From: a bacterium
GTDB lineage: Bacteria > Electryoneota > Electryoneia > Electryoneales > Electryoneaceae
Direction: 5' to 3'
NCBI GenBank assembly: GCA_014729955.1
Contig: WJJA01000558.1
Coordinates: 1-6,782 of the forward strand
Length of the DNA stretch: 6,782 nt
The notes under the pieces: generated by a model
Seen by the model: only the letters and a program-made list of their open reading frames with translations
The model's database searches: none
Told to the model about the DNA's origin: nothing
Part shown: piece after piece, positions 5,586-6,782 of the stretch
How positions within the stretch are numbered: the first letter of the stretch is position 1
Layout: each line of letters opens with the position of its first letter
Position numbers and translations under genes: made by a program

Positions 5586-6446
5586 ATGTCGAGGTTGTTC
5601 AGGGAGACACTGGCATTGGCAGGGCTGTTGCTGCTGCTCATTTTTGTATGCACCCCCACTGTGCACGCTCAATGGACCAACCCCTGGATTGGCGACACGA
5701 CCGCCACGGATACGACCGCTGATTCTGTGATTGCGGATCCGGGTGCTCAGGCGCCCGCGGCGGGAGAGAGGCAGCATCTCGGAAAGATTTCGATTTATAT
5801 CGGAGATGTACGTGTACGACCGCAGGGGCAGGAGATCTGGGACAAGCCCGGCATGGAGCACCCGATTTATCGCGGCGACGCTTTGCGTGCCGGTCCGGAA
5901 AGCCGTGCGGAGGTGACCCTTCTAACGGGCGATGTGATTCGTATCGGCGAGCAGTCTGTTTTTGAATTTGACGATCTTCAGATCACCGATGGGGAAGTGG
6001 AGGGCGATGCGAATCTGCCGTTCGGGCAGTTCTGGTCGCGGGTGAAGAACCTTGGTGATGACGGCATGGCGGTGCGCAGCCCGAACGCGGTGATGGCGGT
6101 GCGTGGAACGACCTGGCGCGCCGATGCCGGACGTGACTCGAGCTTGTCGGTGCATGTCTATGACGGGCAGGTGGATGTCAACAGCCTGGACGAGGGCGGA
6201 CAGATCCCACCGCCTCCGGAACCTCCTCCCCCGCCGGGTGCTCCTCAGCCGATCCAGGCGCCCGTACCGGTGCCGGGACCGTACCAGATTTCCCTGGAAG
6301 AGTGGGTGCAACTCACCGCCGGCAGTCAGCTGACGATGCGCCCGGACGGCCGATTTGCGACGCAGAAGTTCGACCCTCAACAGGACGCGCAAGACCCTTG
6401 GGTGCAGTGGAACCAGCAACGTGACAACGAGCTGTTCGGACAATGA
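5586..6446 (+). CDS. Secreted FecR-domain protein
   Basis: The protein has 286 residues. Residues 1-28 are a Sec signal peptide with a Leu-rich core and VHA before the cut; the Cys at 22 is not in a lipobox, so it is not an obvious lipoprotein. A Thr/Asp/Ala-rich linker follows. The FecR domain spans about 66-195: GKISIYIGDVRV, IYRGDALRAGPESRAEVTLLTGD, then the hallmark SPNAVMAVRGTTW (165-177), and VHVYDGQVDV. A proline-rich stretch (about 208-233) separates it from a short tail (TAGSQLTMRPDGRF). There is no N-terminal anti-sigma domain or inner-membrane anchor, so this is the stand-alone envelope FecR type and not the FecR sigma regulator of iron uptake. The stop overlaps the next gene as ATGA, so the product probably works with the CHASE2 protein. 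Ligand unknown. Confidence 0.87.
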   Translation: MSRLFRETLALAGLLLLLIFVCTPTVHAQWTNPWIGDTTATDTTADSVIADPGAQAPAAGERQHLGKISIYIGDVRVRPQGQEIWDKPGMEHPIYRGDALRAGPESRAEVTLLTGDVIRIGEQSVFEFDDLQITDGEVEGDANLPFGQFWSRVKNLGDDGMAVRSPNAVMAVRGTTWRADAGRDSSLSVHVYDGQVDVNSLDEGGQIPPPPEPPPPPGAPQPIQAPVPVPGPYQISLEEWVQLTAGSQLTMRPDGRFATQKFDPQQDAQDPWVQWNQQRDNELFGQ

Positions 6447-6782
6447 GCGACGACAATACGATCCGTGAACTCCCCAAGCCGGTTCGGTTCGGCTTCATCG
6501 GGCTGGGGATGGGGCTGCTGATCTGGTTTCTGGCGATGGTGCCGCCGTTCAACCATATCGTGGACACCTTCGAGGCGCGGACCTACGATCTTCGTGCCCG
6601 ACTCACAATGGAAGACCGGGGCGACCAGAAGATCGAAGAGGTAGTGATCGTCGACGTGGACGGTCGTGCCATTTCCAAGCTGGGCCGCTACCAGCAGTGG
6701 TCACGCTCGTACTGGGTGCGTCTCCTGGATGTGCTGAAACGTGACCAGGCGATTGCGGTCGCGTTCGATATTCTGTTTGATA
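6443..6782 (+). CDS. CHASE2-domain sensor protein (N-terminal part; continues past window)
   Basis: The ATG at 6443-6445 overlaps the FecR stop by four bases. The visible 113 residues show a short cytoplasmic start and one membrane helix (about 16-36, FGFIGLGMGLLIWFLAMV). The beginning of a CHASE2 extracytoplasmic domain follows: FEARTYDLRARL (43-54), EEVVIVDVDGRAISKLG (65-81), RSYWVRLLDVLKRDQAIAVAFDILFD to the edge. These match the CHASE2 pattern FE-x-RTYDLR / IVIVDID / FDI-x-F. In the family, CHASE2 precedes an adenylate/guanylate cyclase, histidine kinase, Ser/Thr kinase or GGDEF domain. The output domain here is outside the window. Pairing with FecR is a recurrent arrangement and is often associated with cyclase outputs, but that is inference. 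Confidence 0.88.
   Translation, partial: MSDDNTIRELPKPVRFGFIGLGMGLLIWFLAMVPPFNHIVDTFEARTYDLRARLTMEDRGDQKIEEVVIVDVDGRAISKLGRYQQWSRSYWVRLLDVLKRDQAIAVAFDILFD

Noticed and set aside
5526..5861. 111-codon minus-strand frame
   Set aside because: It runs antisense through the FecR signal peptide region and has no motif or SD.

Overview
The window looks like chromosomal DNA from a Gram-negative, moderately GC-rich bacterium. It carries a secreted Omp28-like protein with a Sec signal peptide, and a secreted FecR protein coupled to a CHASE2 protein. That mix is common in FCB-type and related candidate phyla, but no marker gene fixes the lineage, so the placement is only an inference.

Layout, left to right. 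(1) Positions 1-3609 hold three minus-strand genes. In transcription order they are an AlkA-like HhH-GPD DNA glycosylase homologue (2626-3609), a GNAT-like acyltransferase 28 bases later (1725-2597), and, after a 152-base gap, a secreted multidomain protein that runs off the left edge (1-1572). The secreted protein has an Omp28/thioredoxin-like head with CGPC and a cis-Pro, Ig-like beta domains, and a Rossmann/ThuA-like region. (2) Positions 3610-4197 are a 588-base divergent intergenic region with no credible gene. It is rich in stem-loops and has a very good minus-strand intrinsic terminator at 3648-3709. (3) Positions 4198-5070 are a plus-strand GT2-type glycosyltransferase with its own SD and a perfect TATAAT upstream. 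(4) Positions 5071-5585 are a 515-base intergenic region whose main content is a run of hairpins. Two adjacent ones, 5279-5320 and 5323-5371, share inner sequence but have different, still paired, basal stems. (5) Positions 5586-6446 are a secreted FecR-domain protein. It overlaps by four bases (ATGA) a CHASE2 sensor protein that continues past the right edge.

The glycosylase and acyltransferase genes are probably co-transcribed. The FecR and CHASE2 genes are almost certainly translationally coupled and probably form an envelope signalling unit whose output domain lies outside the window. The glycosylase homologue has lost the residue aligning with the AlkA catalytic aspartate, so it may not be a conventional base-excision enzyme. 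The least explained parts are the two structured intergenic regions. They could be undescribed structured RNAs, or cis-acting leaders of the neighbouring genes.
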